A stretch of 22,596 nt of DNA, from the NCBI GenBank assembly GCA_937952975.1, contig CALFXX010000083.1, forward strand, positions 1-22,596, given 5' to 3'. A program made the translations under genes and the position numbers. Source of the DNA: an uncultured Alcaligenaceae bacterium (lineage in GTDB: Bacteria > Pseudomonadota > Gammaproteobacteria > Burkholderiales > Burkholderiaceae_B). This document shows, in pieces, positions 21,448-22,596 of the stretch (its first letter is position 1; each line of letters begins with the position of its first letter). The notes under the pieces are model-generated. The model made no database searches, was not told the origin of the DNA, and saw only the letters and a list, made by a program, of their open reading frames with translations.

Positions 21448-22596
21448 ATGCATAAATCAAAGTTTTGGCTGCCAGTGATTGTCGCTTTAGGCGTCGTGTC
21501 TACCGCATCATGGGCGGGGCCGGATGACGATTCACCGTTCAAAGGTGATGGCAAAACCAGAAACGCCGTAGATCCCATTTACTTCGGTCAGAAGTTGGCC
21601 GACTTCCCCATGAATGCCGAGCCCGAATCGGGCCTGCGTATCATGCCACCGACAAGAAGCAATCTCTTCGCGGGTCAACGCTTTGATTTACGTCTCGAGA
21701 CTCAGATCCCGGCCAAGGTTGCACCCAAGCTTGTGAGTTTGACTATCAATGGATCGAACGTCACGCAAGAGTTTGAGAAAACAATACAAAAGCAAGGTAA
21801 GGGGAGCGAGTCTGGTACGCCTGCGTCAGACTTATTGTTTGGCGAGACTGCAAGAAATCTCTCTTTTGATTCACCAGGCAGGTACGCCGTTGAGGCGGTA
21901 CTCGAAGTTGACGGTGTCAGACGCGCCGTTCGTAATGTTTACGAAGTTGTCGCAGCTCCTAATCCTAAAGCGAAAGACGCAACCAATAAAGTGGTGTTCT
22001 TTTTAGGTGATGGCATGGGTACACCCATGCGCACCGCTGCACGACTCATCAGTAAACCTATGCTTGAAGGTCGCTCTGAACCACTTGCCATGGAGCAAAT
22101 GACGGTTCAGGGTATGAGTCGTACAACCTCTTTCGACAGCATCATTACAGATTCTGCGCCGGGTATGGCGAGTTTAATTAGTGGTGTTAAACAATCGAAT
22201 AACGCGATTCAAGTCTCGGTTGACAATACCCCCGAAGACGCACTTGATAATCCGCGCGTTGAAACTATTTTTGAATACTTGAAACGTGTTCATGGCTGGA
22301 AAATCGGTGTCGTAACCGATGCGTTTTTAGTGGATGCCACGCCGGCATCGGCACAAGCTCATAATCGCGCACGCTCGAATTATTTCAATATCGCGCAACA
22401 GATGATTGGTTATTTCGATGACGCGACAGCATTAAAAAAGACCGGTAATCTTTCGTTGGCATCTCTGATACAGCCATTAGATGTATTGCTTGGTGGCGGT
22501 GCTGCCCACTGGATGAAGCAAACAAACCCGTTATTGAAAGATTTTTATCAATATTCATCCGGCGGGCGCACGGATGTTGATTTGTTGGCTGAGGTG
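21448..22596 (+). CDS. PhoA-type alkaline phosphatase with N-terminal extension (3' partial)
   Basis: Exported phosphomonoesterase that releases phosphate from organic esters; 383 codons are present without a stop and the gene continues past the window. A signal peptide (MHKSK, hydrophobic core, cleavage near SWA-GPDD, residues 1-23) is followed by about 140 residues that look like a beta-sandwich (alternating strands from FAGQRFDLRLE to PGRYAVEAVLEVDG), then the catalytic domain. Metal-site motif FFLGDGMG (184-191) gives Asp188; TDSAPGMA (234-241) gives presumed nucleophile Ser236, compared with the DSAAS of E. coli PhoA. The ATG at 21448 is the only start in this frame after the promoter; the ribosome site is weak. 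Regulation by PhoB is indicated by the upstream Pho box. Confidence 0.93.
   Translation, partial: MHKSKFWLPVIVALGVVSTASWAGPDDDSPFKGDGKTRNAVDPIYFGQKLADFPMNAEPESGLRIMPPTRSNLFAGQRFDLRLETQIPAKVAPKLVSLTINGSNVTQEFEKTIQKQGKGSESGTPASDLLFGETARNLSFDSPGRYAVEAVLEVDGVRRAVRNVYEVVAAPNPKAKDATNKVVFFLGDGMGTPMRTAARLISKPMLEGRSEPLAMEQMTVQGMSRTTSFDSIITDSAPGMASLISGVKQSNNAIQVSVDNTPEDALDNPRVETIFEYLKRVHGWKIGVVTDAFLVDATPASAQAHNRARSNYFNIAQQMIGYFDDATALKKTGNLSLASLIQPLDVLLGGGAAHWMKQTNPLLKDFYQYSSGGRTDVDLLAEV

Noticed and set aside
21309..21578. Minus-strand open frame across the phosphatase promoter
   Set aside because: It covers the Pho box and the signal-peptide codons of the phosphatase gene, has no recognisable domain and no ribosome site; the plus-strand frame is clearly coding.
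21749..22006. Short plus-strand open frame inside the phosphatase gene
   Set aside because: It is in a different frame from the phosphatase, whose frame stays open from 21448 to the window end and carries the catalytic motifs.
1..22596. tRNA, rRNA, CRISPR array, transposase or phage genes
   Set aside because: Read for cloverleaf ends, regularly spaced repeats and terminal inverted repeats with an internal transposase; nothing supportable was found.

Overview
The window reads as a chromosomal segment from a Burkholderiales-type betaproteobacterium, plausibly near Alcaligenaceae. The basis is three extracytoplasmic 'Bug' receptors of the tripartite tricarboxylate transporter (TTT) family, a TRAP transporter, MmgE/PrpD proteins, a LysR regulator and moderate GC. 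No rRNA, tRNA, CRISPR array, insertion sequence or phage gene is visible. Coding density is high and no gene-free stretch reaches 300 bases.

Layout: (1) 1-3751, plus strand: a dctPQM-type TRAP transporter, whose receptor gene is cut by the window start, followed after one base by a DUF3313-type lipoprotein. (2) 3840-9134, minus strand: a tight five-gene unit read lysR -> PBP-like protein without signal peptide -> amidase -> PrpB/PEP-mutase-family lyase -> tartrate/isopropylmalate-type dehydrogenase. It converges on (1) at a strong hairpin. (3) 9135-9300: divergent control region with nested dyads over a candidate promoter. (4) 9301-19176, plus strand: a trimethylamine-dehydrogenase/dienoyl-CoA-reductase-like flavoenzyme, a metallo-beta-lactamase (MBL) hydrolase, two Bug receptors, two MmgE/PrpD proteins, a second MBL hydrolase that is a clear paralogue of the first, and a third Bug receptor. 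(5) 19177-22596: two hairpins, an exported carboxymuconolactone-decarboxylase-like protein (minus), an iron-dependent alcohol dehydrogenase (plus), and the first 383 codons of a PhoA-type alkaline phosphatase behind a textbook-spaced Pho box.

Interpretation (inference): regions 2-4 look like one catabolic locus for an imported organic acid or acid amide/lactone. It has several solute receptors, an amidase and two MBL hydrolases to open amide or ester/lactone bonds, a flavoenzyme for redox chemistry, two MmgE/PrpD enzymes for dehydration, epimerisation or decarboxylation of a polycarboxylate, a PrpB-like C-C lyase and a beta-decarboxylating dehydrogenase. PrpD-like and PrpB-like steps occur together without a citrate or methylcitrate synthase, which fits an imported substrate rather than one built from propionyl-CoA. 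The substrate cannot be read from the sequence. The most unusual points are the MBL-Bug pairs on both sides of the MmgE/PrpD pair, the signal-less PBP overlapping lysR, and the GatC/AtzG-like tail on the amidase.
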